Notes under the pieces: model-generated
Seen by the model: the letters and a program-made list of their open reading frames with translations, nothing else
What the model was told of the DNA's origin: nothing
Databases searched by the model: none
Shown here: positions 47,867 to 56,416 of the stretch, piece after piece
How positions within the stretch are numbered: position 1 is the stretch's first letter
Layout: each line of letters starts with the position of its first letter
Program-made: the position numbers and the translations under genes
From: Bacteroidota bacterium
GTDB lineage: Bacteria > Bacteroidota > Bacteroidia > Bacteroidales > Lentimicrobiaceae
DNA: 64,000 bases
Direction: 5' to 3'
NCBI GenBank assembly: GCA_009773455.1
Contig: WSXU01000012.1
Span: 46,140-110,139, forward strand

Positions 47867-49291
47867 TCAAGGCTGCCTGGCCGGCCATTTATTCTTCTGC
47901 GTATGTTCAGGCTCAATGTTCATCCTGAAACGTTTGTTCAGGTGCTGAGATAGCTGTCCGGCGAAATAGACAGACCTGTGTTGCCCGCCTGTACAGCCAA
48001 AACTCACCATCAGATGCTGGAATCCCCGGCTTAGGTAGTTTTCAACAGCCTGATCAACGATGTTGCAGATATTTACAAAGAAGATCCCGGTTTCGGGCTG
48101 GGCGGCAAGGTATGAAATCACCGGTTTGTCGAGACCAGTGAGCGAACGGAACTCCTCCTCCCTTCCGGGATTAGGCAATGCCCTGCAATCGAACACAAAT
48201 CCACCACCGTTTCCGGTAACATCGGCAGGAATGCCTTCCTTGTAAGAGAAACTGCAGACCCTGACTTTCAGGGCCGGTTTTGCATAATTACGCAGGGTTT
48301 CACTGGTTATGTAACTTCTTAGTAATTTCTCCAGTGTGGGAAACTCAAAATCAGGATGCCGGTGGTTCAGCAGGTAAGCGAGGTTATCGAGGGCGTAGGG
48401 GATGCTCTGAAGGAAATGTTCCTTTTTCTGGTAGAAGCCCCTGAATCCATAGGCTCCCATGGCCTGCAATATCCTGATGAGGACAAAACCATAGTAAAGT
48501 CGCAGGAACTGTTCCCGGTCGATGTTAGTATATTTTGAGGCTTCTTCGATATACAGATTCAGCAATTCCTCCCTGAAATCGTTGGGCAGATTTGCTTTTG
48601 CATCGAAGAGAATGGAAGCAATATCATAGTGAAGCGGACCAAGACGTCCACCCTGGTAATCGATGAAGAAAGGGCGGTTTCCGGCAATCATCACATTCCG
48701 TGACTGAAAATCTCGGTACATAAAGAATTCTGGCGCTGCTCCGGACAGGAAAGCAATCAGTTTTTCGAAATCATCCTCCAGTGCCTGTTCGTCAAAGCCC
48801 AGTCCTGAAAGCCTTACAAAGTAGTATTTGAAATAATTGAGATCCCACATCATCGACTGGCGGTCGAATGCTTTGCGGGGATGACAAAGTTCCAGATTCA
48901 GATTGATGACCCCCCTTGTCTGAAACTGAGGCAACCAGGATATCACCTGCCTGTAGAGGTCTTTTACCCTGTTCGATAATCCTTCTTCGGTAAGCAGGCT
49001 GAAAAGCGTTTCGTTTCCGAGATCGGACTGAATATAGGCCTGTTTGTTGTCGTGAAATGCAAATACTTCGGGAACCGGTAGGCCGGTTTCGCCGAAATGT
49101 CCGGTAAATGAGACGAAGGCTATGTTTTCCTTTTCATCAGGGTTCCAGGCACCGATGGCATCGGTTTCAGCACCTGAAATTCTGAAATACCTGCGGTCAG
49201 ATCCTGAAGCGGGCAATTCTGTAATCAACCGGACCTCTTCACCGCTCCATTGTGAAAAAAGTTCACCCAGGATTTTTTTCTGATCTGTCAT
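47867..49291 (-). CDS. AmgK-like sugar kinase fused to RapZ C-terminal domain
   Basis: A 474-residue fusion. Residues about 1-330 are an aminoglycoside-phosphotransferase-fold kinase: MYRDFQSRNVMI (about 190-201, catalytic Asp) and FFIDYQGGRLGPLHYDIASI (about 205-225, metal DYQ), the AmgK-type pattern. Residues about 340-460 match the C-terminal domain of RapZ: SYKEGIP, FDCRALPNPG, LTGLDKPVISYL and the hallmark GCTGGQHRSVYFAGQL (about 430-445). The RapZ P-loop domain is replaced by the kinase. AmgK makes MurNAc-1-phosphate for MurU; the RapZ domain binds an amino-sugar phosphate. A role in amino-sugar sensing and recycling is therefore inferred. Confidence 0.85.
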   Translation of the reverse strand: MTDQKKILGELFSQWSGEEVRLITELPASGSDRRYFRISGAETDAIGAWNPDEKENIAFVSFTGHFGETGLPVPEVFAFHDNKQAYIQSDLGNETLFSLLTEEGLSNRVKDLYRQVISWLPQFQTRGVINLNLELCHPRKAFDRQSMMWDLNYFKYYFVRLSGLGFDEQALEDDFEKLIAFLSGAAPEFFMYRDFQSRNVMIAGNRPFFIDYQGGRLGPLHYDIASILFDAKANLPNDFREELLNLYIEEASKYTNIDREQFLRLYYGFVLIRILQAMGAYGFRGFYQKKEHFLQSIPYALDNLAYLLNHRHPDFEFPTLEKLLRSYITSETLRNYAKPALKVRVCSFSYKEGIPADVTGNGGGFVFDCRALPNPGREEEFRSLTGLDKPVISYLAAQPETGIFFVNICNIVDQAVENYLSRGFQHLMVSFGCTGGQHRSVYFAGQLSQHLNKRFRMNIEPEHTQKNKWPARQP

Positions 49292-49450
49292 GAATTCGAT
49301 TTGATGGAATTTTCAGGCTTGCAGCCTGTTTAACGGAATACAAATTTAGTGAATTCACCTCTTTCTTTGTCATAGAAGAAAAAGCAATACCGGCAGTTAT
49401 TTAGTTAATGACCATAAACAGGATTCCACCGCAGTTGTTTTCTTTTTTAG

Positions 49451-49458
49451 TATGTTTG
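49451..49458 (+). promoter_or_regulatory. Possible -7 element for the ferritin-like gene
   Basis: TATGTTTG matches TAnnTTTG 38 bases ahead of the ATG. A TTG at 49435 is the nearest -33 candidate, but the spacing is short. Confidence 0.5.
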
Positions 49459-49496
49459 CGGTACTATAGCGTGTAATATCAGAAACCAATTATATT

Positions 49497-49991
49497 ATGG
49501 AAAACAGATCAACAGAAATTCTCAAGACCGCTATTCTCATGGAGAAACGCGGAAAGGCCTTTTATGAAAAAGTTGCCGAGCAGACTGCCAGTGCCGAAGT
49601 TAAAAAGATATTTACCATGATGGCCGAAGAGGAGCAGACTCATGTTGAATTCCTTTCGAAGCAATTTGCCAGCTACAGCAGGGATAAGAAATTCGCCAAG
49701 GTTGAATTGAAATTCGATGCCGGAGTTGCCGATGCCATACTTTCGGGTGATATTAAAAAACAGATCACAGCCGCCAGTTTTGAGGCTGCGGCCATTTCAG
49801 CCGCCATTGATATGGAAACCAAGGCCATTGAAGTTTATTCAAAGCAGGCCGAAGTTGCGACCGACCCCAACGAGAAAGAGCTTTTCCTGTGGCTGGCCGA
49901 TTGGGAAAGGGGTCATCACAAGGTGCTTCACGAACTGAACGAAGACCTGAAGGAGAGTATCTGGTATGATAACCAGTTCTGGCCTTTCTAA
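49497..49991 (+). CDS. Ferritin-like/rubrerythrin-type diiron protein
   Basis: A 164-residue four-helix bundle with paired Glu/His metal-ligand motifs: ILMEKRGKAFYEKVAE and MAEEEQTHVEFL in the first half, and AIDMETKAIEVYSKQAE and LADWERGHHKVL in the second. This is the rubrerythrin-type diiron site. The C-terminal rubredoxin (CxxC) domain is missing, so it is the short ferritin-like form. Likely role: peroxide or iron handling in an anaerobe. Single-gene unit with its own terminator. Confidence 0.9.
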   Translation: MENRSTEILKTAILMEKRGKAFYEKVAEQTASAEVKKIFTMMAEEEQTHVEFLSKQFASYSRDKKFAKVELKFDAGVADAILSGDIKKQITAASFEAAAISAAIDMETKAIEVYSKQAEVATDPNEKELFLWLADWERGHHKVLHELNEDLKESIWYDNQFWPF

Positions 49992-50007
49992 ATAAGATAA
50001 AGTGAGT

Positions 50008-50035
50008 AAAACAGCCCGGAATTCCGGGCTGTTTT
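50008..50035 (+). terminator. Terminator of the ferritin-like gene
   Basis: A 12-bp stem (50008-50019 with 50024-50035) and 4-base loop, 16 bases after the stop, followed by T-rich sequence. It is symmetric and may also serve the convergent macroglobulin gene. Confidence 0.88.
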
Positions 50036-50081
50036 GATTTAACCTTGCTCTGAACAGGAAATTTGCGATGCCTGAAACGCT

Positions 50082-53000
50082 TTATCTTACAGTTATCTTT
50101 CCTGCTCCTGAATAGGAGTAATACTGGCCGTTATACATTGCATCAGCCCCTACCGGTCCCTGTCTGAAAGTGCCGCGGCCGACAGCCCTCACCATATAAT
50201 AGAATGTTCTTGACACTCCTGAGGCAGTAGTAAAGAAACTGATGCGGTCATCGCGGACGTCCTGGTAATCGGGTGTTGCCTTGTCTTTTATCCAGCTCAT
50301 TTCGCGTTCAGCATTCAACCTGGGGTTCTCAATTTCAAAGCCGGCCGGGAGAATATCGGTAATGGCAACATTTTCAATAGTACTGTTGTCGTTGGTTGAG
50401 ATCGAAATGGCTACTACAATCAGGTCGTTCTGCGCAATGTTTCCGGTGTTTACAGGGCTTCCGGTCCGGGTCAGCATTGTCCGCCTGACTTTCAATACCC
50501 TGTCTTCATCCCGCGCTTTACCTGATGAAGGAATGCCTTCCGATTCAAGGTAATAGAACAGATTGCCTTTGCCTGCCGCGGCAACGGTGGCTTTTGTTCC
50601 GGTGAGGTTGGTGATAAGGTCTTCCCCGTTAAAGGAAGCTGTTTTTCTTCCGCTGACCTCTACAGTTGCAGTTACCTGGTCACTATTGCTGATACCCGCC
50701 AGTTTTCCAAGAGCCAGAAATGAAAATGCCCTTTCCTGGGTTGACATCCATCCGGCACTGTTGATCATTTCACCAACCTGACGGGCAAGCATGGCTACCT
50801 GGGGATTTTCGGGGTCAGCTGTTACCAGGGTGTAGAGTGCAACAGCCTTGTCGCGGATCGGTGAACTATAGCAGCCGCCAGTCATCCAGCCGGGAACATC
50901 AGCGTTATCCCAGGATTTGGGCAGGACAGTTTCAAAACTGCGGTTATCACCGGTGAGGGCATAAGCACAGGCAAGCATGTAACGACTGTCGTTACTCAGT
51001 TCACTCATTCTGGCCTTGTAGTAATTCATGGTTGGAAGGTGCTGTTTACCGGAGAGCGCCAGTACATAAAGCGAATAGAAAATCTCACGGTGAGGCTGTA
51101 CTTTTTGTTGCCATGTGCCTGTTTCATTGTTACGGTAGAAGTATTCGGTTGATTTTTTCTGCTTAACCATTTCGGTCAGATAACGGTTTACATTCTCCAG
51201 TACTTTTGGATTAACAGAATAGCCGGCCTTTCCGGCTTCATAAAGAAAATTACCGGCATAGGCTGTTGCCCACCAGTTAATTTCAGAATAACCTTCAGGC
51301 CAGTAGGCGAGGCCACCGTTGTATTGCTGTAATCCTTCAATTTTCAGGATGGCTTCCCTGACATTGTCGGAAGCATTATATAACTGATACTTCTCTTTTT
51401 GCCGGAGCATTTTTGCGAGGTCGCTGAAATAAAGCTGGGGGAATGCAGCTGAAACCGTTTGTTCAAGACAGCCATAAGGGTAGTTGATCAGTTCGCTGAG
51501 GTCCCTGGCATAACGTCCGGCCGGTGAACGGGTAAGCAGTAGCTTTGACGATGCGGTTCCAGACATATATTCATCCCTGGCGGACAAAATTTTCGTATCA
51601 CCTGCCCTGATTTGTCCGGAGATTCCTGATTTTTCAAGGGTAACTGCCGGCCTTACCGGGAGATCGGTTTCCTCAGTAAAAGATTCACCCGCTGCATAAG
51701 CGGTAAGTTTTATGTTTGCATATCCGGTTTTATTCGCGGCATCAATCAGATAACTGGTAACTTTCTCACTGTTTGCAGGAACTTCAACCGGGTTCACGGA
51801 AAATTCACCGCAACTGACAGGTCCGGTGGATTTTACATTCAGCTTTACGGTCATTGGCTTTGGCGTGGTATTCGTCAGGGTAACGGCAACGAAAGCCTGA
51901 TCGCCGGGGCTAAGAAAACGCGGCAGTGAACTGCTGATAACCAGTGGATCTGCAACTTTCATTTGTTTCTCTCCACTGCCGAATTCATTGCCTTTGTAGG
52001 CAACTGCCATAACCCTGACGGCACCAGAGAATTGCGGAATAGCCAGGTTAAAGGTAACCATACCGCTGGCATCCGCCTTGCGGGTACCGCTCCAGCGGGC
52101 AAGCAGTTTCACCCTTTTTGAAGTGAGCGGATTCAGCCTTTTACCGATGTCGAAGCCACGGTCACCACCGGAAGATGAATTACCGGAAGCCAGTTCAGGG
52201 AAAAGTTCATCAAACAGATCGTAGGCATTGACCTCAAGCGCCCTTTTCTGGTAGAAATAGGAATATGGATCGGGACTCGCAAAGCCCGTTATCTGAAGTA
52301 TACCTTCATCAACAGCGGCGATGGTCACTTCAGCTCCGGGGCTTGTTCTGACTTTGATCAGCTGATTCCGCTTTGATCGTTGTTTTTCCGGAATATCGAT
52401 ACTAACATTTAACCTGCGTTCGGGTTTTTCAACCTTCAGCCCGGCAAAACCATGGGCAACAGTGAGCGGCAGACCGGTATTATCAATTTTTCTGATAAGG
52501 GTAGCACCTATATAGATATTGGGCATAAATGCTTCCTTTACTTTCAGTTCAAGACTTGCACCCCCGGCTGTTGCCGGAACGGAATAATACTCGAGGATTT
52601 TATCCTGCTCGATGGTTACCAGCAATTCACCTGCAAACGGGGTTTTAAACAATATTTTTGCTGTTTCACCGGGTTTGTACATTGGCTTATCCGTCTCAAT
52701 GCCGATTTCACCTTCTCGGTTCACCTGAAAGGATGACATGCCGGCATCTGCCCATCCATAGGCATAGAAGGATTGTTTTACATAGTTTGATGCTGTTGCC
52801 TGACTGATCCGTATTTCATATTCTCCGGAAACCGGCGGTGAAAACTGCAATACATATCCTCCGGCCCCAATGCTTACTTCGCGCGACATGACGACTTTTT
52901 CCTTCCTTTGAGAGCGGTATTGGGTATTGCCGTAGTTCCTTTCAAGCACCGTTTCCCAGCGGATATGTATGATTTCAAGCCGGGCTCTGTTTGTAACCGG

Positions 53001-55490
53001 TTTTCCGGCCCTGCTGAGGGCGATGGCATTTACTGAAAGCGGCCTGTTGGTGGCCACCCAGCCCGATACCGGACCCAGTCCGAGAAAGGATTGCTGGGTC
53101 TGGATTTCAATTTCTGTATACCTGTTCACCGGTCTGCCCGTTTCATCAAAAACAGTGGTAAAAAGCCTCCCGGTCAGCAATCCGATGTCGGTGAATCCGG
53201 GCAGGCTGAATGTTTGTTCAACCTTACCCTTGGCATCGGTCAGTCCTTCACTGATCGTATTCTCAAAGTAGATATCAGCAGGGGTGGTTATGCTGAAATT
53301 ATAGTTATCATATCCCCTGGCAGTAAATGATTTTCGGCTGATGCGCAGTTCATTTTCTGTCTTCCGGTTGGCGGCCGGTGGCCCGAACAGGTTAAGTGCC
53401 GTAATTCCTGCCCTGAGTATCTCGGCATTTTTGTAGCTGCTTTTATCGGTTTTTACATCAACCTTTATGCGGTCGGGCATGAATTCCTCTACGCCGATCC
53501 TGTAATTACCCATCAGTACATCATTTGATGAAAGCACTTCAACTACGTATCCTCCTGTAAGGGCGGATTCGGGCAGTCGGAAGGCAAGTCCGGAAGCTCC
53601 TTCTTTTCCAAGTGTTGAACGTCTGACAATAAAATCCTTACCATCCGGTGATATAACCCTGAATTTGACCGGAATACCTGGAATGGTCTCCCATTTGAAA
53701 TTTCGCACAATGGCATTGCAAAAGACGGAATCACCGGGCCGGTATAGATTGCGGTCGCCATAGATAAATACATCGTATTGCTGACCTCCGGTGCGTTTAC
53801 CTCCTACTTCGAACCTCGATGTTTCAACCTGTGAGCGGTTGAAAAGCAGCACATTGAAGTCGTTTCCCCTCTGGGCGGAAATCATGGTAATTTTTGTGCC
53901 CTGTACGGTTTTACCGGTATTTTTAAATACTGCAATTCCATCACTGTTGGTGGTGGTCTGGTAAACCTGCTGGTTGCTTTTGCTGATAAACCTGACATTG
54001 ACGCCCGACAATGGTTTTGCCGTGGATATCGATCTCGCGGCAACAAAAATTTCGTCAATGCCTTCTTTGGCGATAAGTCCGATGTCAGATACCGAAACAA
54101 GCTGTACATCCGAAAGCCATTTTTTATCGGGCGATTCAACCCTGACCAGGAAGATCCCTTTTACGCCTGATGATAATTGTAATTCATCCGTTTTCAGGTT
54201 CAGCAGGCGGAAGTTCCCCTTTCGTGGCAGAGAGCGCGTGTCAAGTTCACGGGTGCTGATCATCTGACCATAGTCCTCATCCAGGGTGTAGGCAAAGATG
54301 TCATGGTACTCATCGTTTTCGTAGCTCCAGTCCCATTGTTTTCCTATGCGCAAATAATGCTGGATGTTGTTTTCGAACACCTTGAAAACAGATATTTTCA
54401 CTTTAGGGACATTGATAATGTTGATTCCGAGGTTTTTAGAACCTTCAGGAGTCAGATACATACCCGATTGGTCGGTAAAGGCAATGTATGGCTGAAGAGC
54501 GCCGAATGAAACCGTTTGCTGGAAGTCACTCCCAAGTTCCGGACCGAAAATTCCTTTCAGTTTTCCAGAAATATTCAGTTCGTAAGACTGACCATCGGCA
54601 AAATTACCTTTAAGCTTAAAGCCGTTTCCAACGGTAGTAGCCTCAAATGTTGTCTCAGGTGCTACCCTGATCAGTCCCCTGAGACCTTGTTCAAATACCG
54701 GTTGTGTTGTAAAAACATAAATCACGCCTTCTCCTTCTTCGAAATCGGCAAGTACATCGGTAATCTCGAGACGATTACGCTCAGGCATGGTTAATTCAAT
54801 GGTTTCATCAGTTGGATTCTGCCTTGGGGAACCGAGACAGGTCATGCCTTTCCCGATGGTAACAGTCAATTTCTTACCAATCTGGTCATCGGCAGGAGCT
54901 GCAATCCAATAATCAAGCTCTTTTCCGTTTTCGCGGGTGAGCAGACTTGCATTAACAGGTCTTCCATCGAGTTTAACAGAAATACTTTTTCTTGAGGTAT
55001 TCAGGTCTACTGCATGGTTAAAATGGAGCAATATTCTGAGTTGAACAAGATTATGGTTGTTCTCATCAACAGCCCAGAAGGTCTGGCTTCTTTCTACAGC
55101 AAGATAAGGAGTGTGGAACACAATCTCTTTTTCATCCTGATTTTTTCTGATTGCCAGATATTTTGAGATTTCAGGTCTGATTTTCAGGCTGTAACCGGTA
55201 TTCGGGGCAAAGGGAACAGCCGGTGAGAAAACCAGTGTATTCCTTTTCGTCCATTGATACCGACCCTGGATTTCGGGGCGGAAATCCAGATATCGTGTTG
55301 TATCCCATTTGCTTAATAACGAACCGGGGACAATGTCCCTGTCAAACTGAAATTCCAGGTTCTGGAACATATCAATCTGTTCATCGAAGTTCATCGATTC
55401 AATACTGATCCTGTCGGGTGAAGAACAGGAAGCAATAAAAAACAGAGGCAACCACCAGCCGAGGCGCAGCAATCCTGATTTTCCTGACAT
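50082..55490 (-). CDS. Alpha-2-macroglobulin family lipoprotein with thioester
   Basis: A 1,802-residue exported lipoprotein: lipobox FFIASC with Cys22. Successive MG beta-domains follow (about 30-1,100), including a YRPGDSVFCNAIVRNF segment of MG domains and the SYKNAEILRAGITALNLFGP region; then the thioester motif YPYGCLEQTVSAAFPQ (Cys near residue 1336) with helical TED repeats, and a final beta domain. The thioester traps attacking proteases covalently. The E. coli relative works beside a penicillin-binding protein (PbpC); none is adjacent here. Bacterial inhibitors of this kind sit in the periplasm. The family assignment is secure. Confidence 0.93.
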   Translation of the reverse strand: MSGKSGLLRLGWWLPLFFIASCSSPDRISIESMNFDEQIDMFQNLEFQFDRDIVPGSLLSKWDTTRYLDFRPEIQGRYQWTKRNTLVFSPAVPFAPNTGYSLKIRPEISKYLAIRKNQDEKEIVFHTPYLAVERSQTFWAVDENNHNLVQLRILLHFNHAVDLNTSRKSISVKLDGRPVNASLLTRENGKELDYWIAAPADDQIGKKLTVTIGKGMTCLGSPRQNPTDETIELTMPERNRLEITDVLADFEEGEGVIYVFTTQPVFEQGLRGLIRVAPETTFEATTVGNGFKLKGNFADGQSYELNISGKLKGIFGPELGSDFQQTVSFGALQPYIAFTDQSGMYLTPEGSKNLGINIINVPKVKISVFKVFENNIQHYLRIGKQWDWSYENDEYHDIFAYTLDEDYGQMISTRELDTRSLPRKGNFRLLNLKTDELQLSSGVKGIFLVRVESPDKKWLSDVQLVSVSDIGLIAKEGIDEIFVAARSISTAKPLSGVNVRFISKSNQQVYQTTTNSDGIAVFKNTGKTVQGTKITMISAQRGNDFNVLLFNRSQVETSRFEVGGKRTGGQQYDVFIYGDRNLYRPGDSVFCNAIVRNFKWETIPGIPVKFRVISPDGKDFIVRRSTLGKEGASGLAFRLPESALTGGYVVEVLSSNDVLMGNYRIGVEEFMPDRIKVDVKTDKSSYKNAEILRAGITALNLFGPPAANRKTENELRISRKSFTARGYDNYNFSITTPADIYFENTISEGLTDAKGKVEQTFSLPGFTDIGLLTGRLFTTVFDETGRPVNRYTEIEIQTQQSFLGLGPVSGWVATNRPLSVNAIALSRAGKPVTNRARLEIIHIRWETVLERNYGNTQYRSQRKEKVVMSREVSIGAGGYVLQFSPPVSGEYEIRISQATASNYVKQSFYAYGWADAGMSSFQVNREGEIGIETDKPMYKPGETAKILFKTPFAGELLVTIEQDKILEYYSVPATAGGASLELKVKEAFMPNIYIGATLIRKIDNTGLPLTVAHGFAGLKVEKPERRLNVSIDIPEKQRSKRNQLIKVRTSPGAEVTIAAVDEGILQITGFASPDPYSYFYQKRALEVNAYDLFDELFPELASGNSSSGGDRGFDIGKRLNPLTSKRVKLLARWSGTRKADASGMVTFNLAIPQFSGAVRVMAVAYKGNEFGSGEKQMKVADPLVISSSLPRFLSPGDQAFVAVTLTNTTPKPMTVKLNVKSTGPVSCGEFSVNPVEVPANSEKVTSYLIDAANKTGYANIKLTAYAAGESFTEETDLPVRPAVTLEKSGISGQIRAGDTKILSARDEYMSGTASSKLLLTRSPAGRYARDLSELINYPYGCLEQTVSAAFPQLYFSDLAKMLRQKEKYQLYNASDNVREAILKIEGLQQYNGGLAYWPEGYSEINWWATAYAGNFLYEAGKAGYSVNPKVLENVNRYLTEMVKQKKSTEYFYRNNETGTWQQKVQPHREIFYSLYVLALSGKQHLPTMNYYKARMSELSNDSRYMLACAYALTGDNRSFETVLPKSWDNADVPGWMTGGCYSSPIRDKAVALYTLVTADPENPQVAMLARQVGEMINSAGWMSTQERAFSFLALGKLAGISNSDQVTATVEVSGRKTASFNGEDLITNLTGTKATVAAAGKGNLFYYLESEGIPSSGKARDEDRVLKVRRTMLTRTGSPVNTGNIAQNDLIVVAISISTNDNSTIENVAITDILPAGFEIENPRLNAEREMSWIKDKATPDYQDVRDDRISFFTTASGVSRTFYYMVRAVGRGTFRQGPVGADAMYNGQYYSYSGAGKITVR

Positions 55491-55829
55491 AATTTGAAGT
55501 TTAAGGTAAAAGATGAAAAGGGATACCTGATAATAACATAAACGGGACCTGAATATTGGACTAATATAGGAATTATTTCCGGCCTGAATGCGGGCGATGT
55601 GATGAATTGGAATACCTGTGGCAACAGGTTGTCTGGAATGCTTGTCTGAGGAGTGAGATGCAGCCCTGTCAGAAGCAACTCAGCCTCCTGAAAGGACCGG
55701 ATTCTATGTTATAGTTCAGACTGAATTTTTTAGGTGGATTCTCAACTTATTCAGGTTGAGAAGGCTCTCATCCTGCTAAATTATTTATGATCTCCGGATA
55801 ATCGATTGTTAATTGCTGAATACTAACTG
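55491..55829. other. Intergenic stretch, nothing recognised
   Basis: 339 bases between the macroglobulin and acetyltransferase genes. A weak 8-bp inverted repeat lies at 55739-55762, but it lacks a T run. No gene, RNA or strong promoter was seen. Confidence 0.6.
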
Positions 55830-56384
55830 CTAGCTGGTTAATTCTTCCCTGAAGATTCCATAATAAACGAGGTCTTTATATTCGTTCCAGTGCATCATAT
55901 GCGATCTGAGGGTTCCTTCATAATGCATACCGGCTTTCTCCATTACATGGCCGGAGGCAGGATTGTTTCCGAAGTGGCTCGCGGTGACCTTGTGGAGATT
56001 CATCCGTTTCAGACCAAAATCCAGTACCTTTTTAACTGCTTCTGTACAATAACCCTGGTTCCAGTGTTCTTTTCCGATCCAGTATCCCATCTCAGCCAGC
56101 AGGTATTGAAGTTGCAGGCTCAGGCCGATGGCACCGATCAGTTGACACGAATCCTTCAGGGTTATTGCCCAGATGGCTGATTTCCCATCATTGAAATCAT
56201 TGATGTGTGTCCCAATCCAGGCTTCTGCCATTCCTTCAAGGTATGGAAAAGGCATGGCCAGTGTATTACGTGCAACATCCTCTTCTCCGGCAAGTTTCTG
56301 AACTATTGGAGCATCATTCTCAACAAAAGGCCTGAGTAATAAACGGGTGGTCTCCAGGGTTGGGATGGGGTTTTCAGACATCAT
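55830..56384 (-). CDS. GNAT acetyltransferase (RimJ/RimL-like)
   Basis: A 184-residue acetyl-CoA-dependent N-acetyltransferase of the RimJ/RimL type. Characteristic segments: TTRLLLRPFVENDAPIVQKL at the start, IGAIGLSLQLQYLLAEMGYW, QGYCTEAVKKVLDFGLKRM (acetyl-CoA loop) and NNPASGHVMEKAGMHYEGTL near the end. The substrate is not predictable. It lies 32 bases downstream of the usher-like gene on the same strand but is probably functionally separate. Confidence 0.88.
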   Translation of the reverse strand: MMSENPIPTLETTRLLLRPFVENDAPIVQKLAGEEDVARNTLAMPFPYLEGMAEAWIGTHINDFNDGKSAIWAITLKDSCQLIGAIGLSLQLQYLLAEMGYWIGKEHWNQGYCTEAVKKVLDFGLKRMNLHKVTASHFGNNPASGHVMEKAGMHYEGTLRSHMMHWNEYKDLVYYGIFREELTS

Positions 56385-56416
56385 CTTATAAAAATAGAAA
56401 TATTATCTTCAGAAAA

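Noticed and set aside
55739-55762. Inverted repeat after the acetyltransferase gene
   Set aside because: 8-bp A+T-rich stem without a T run on either side.
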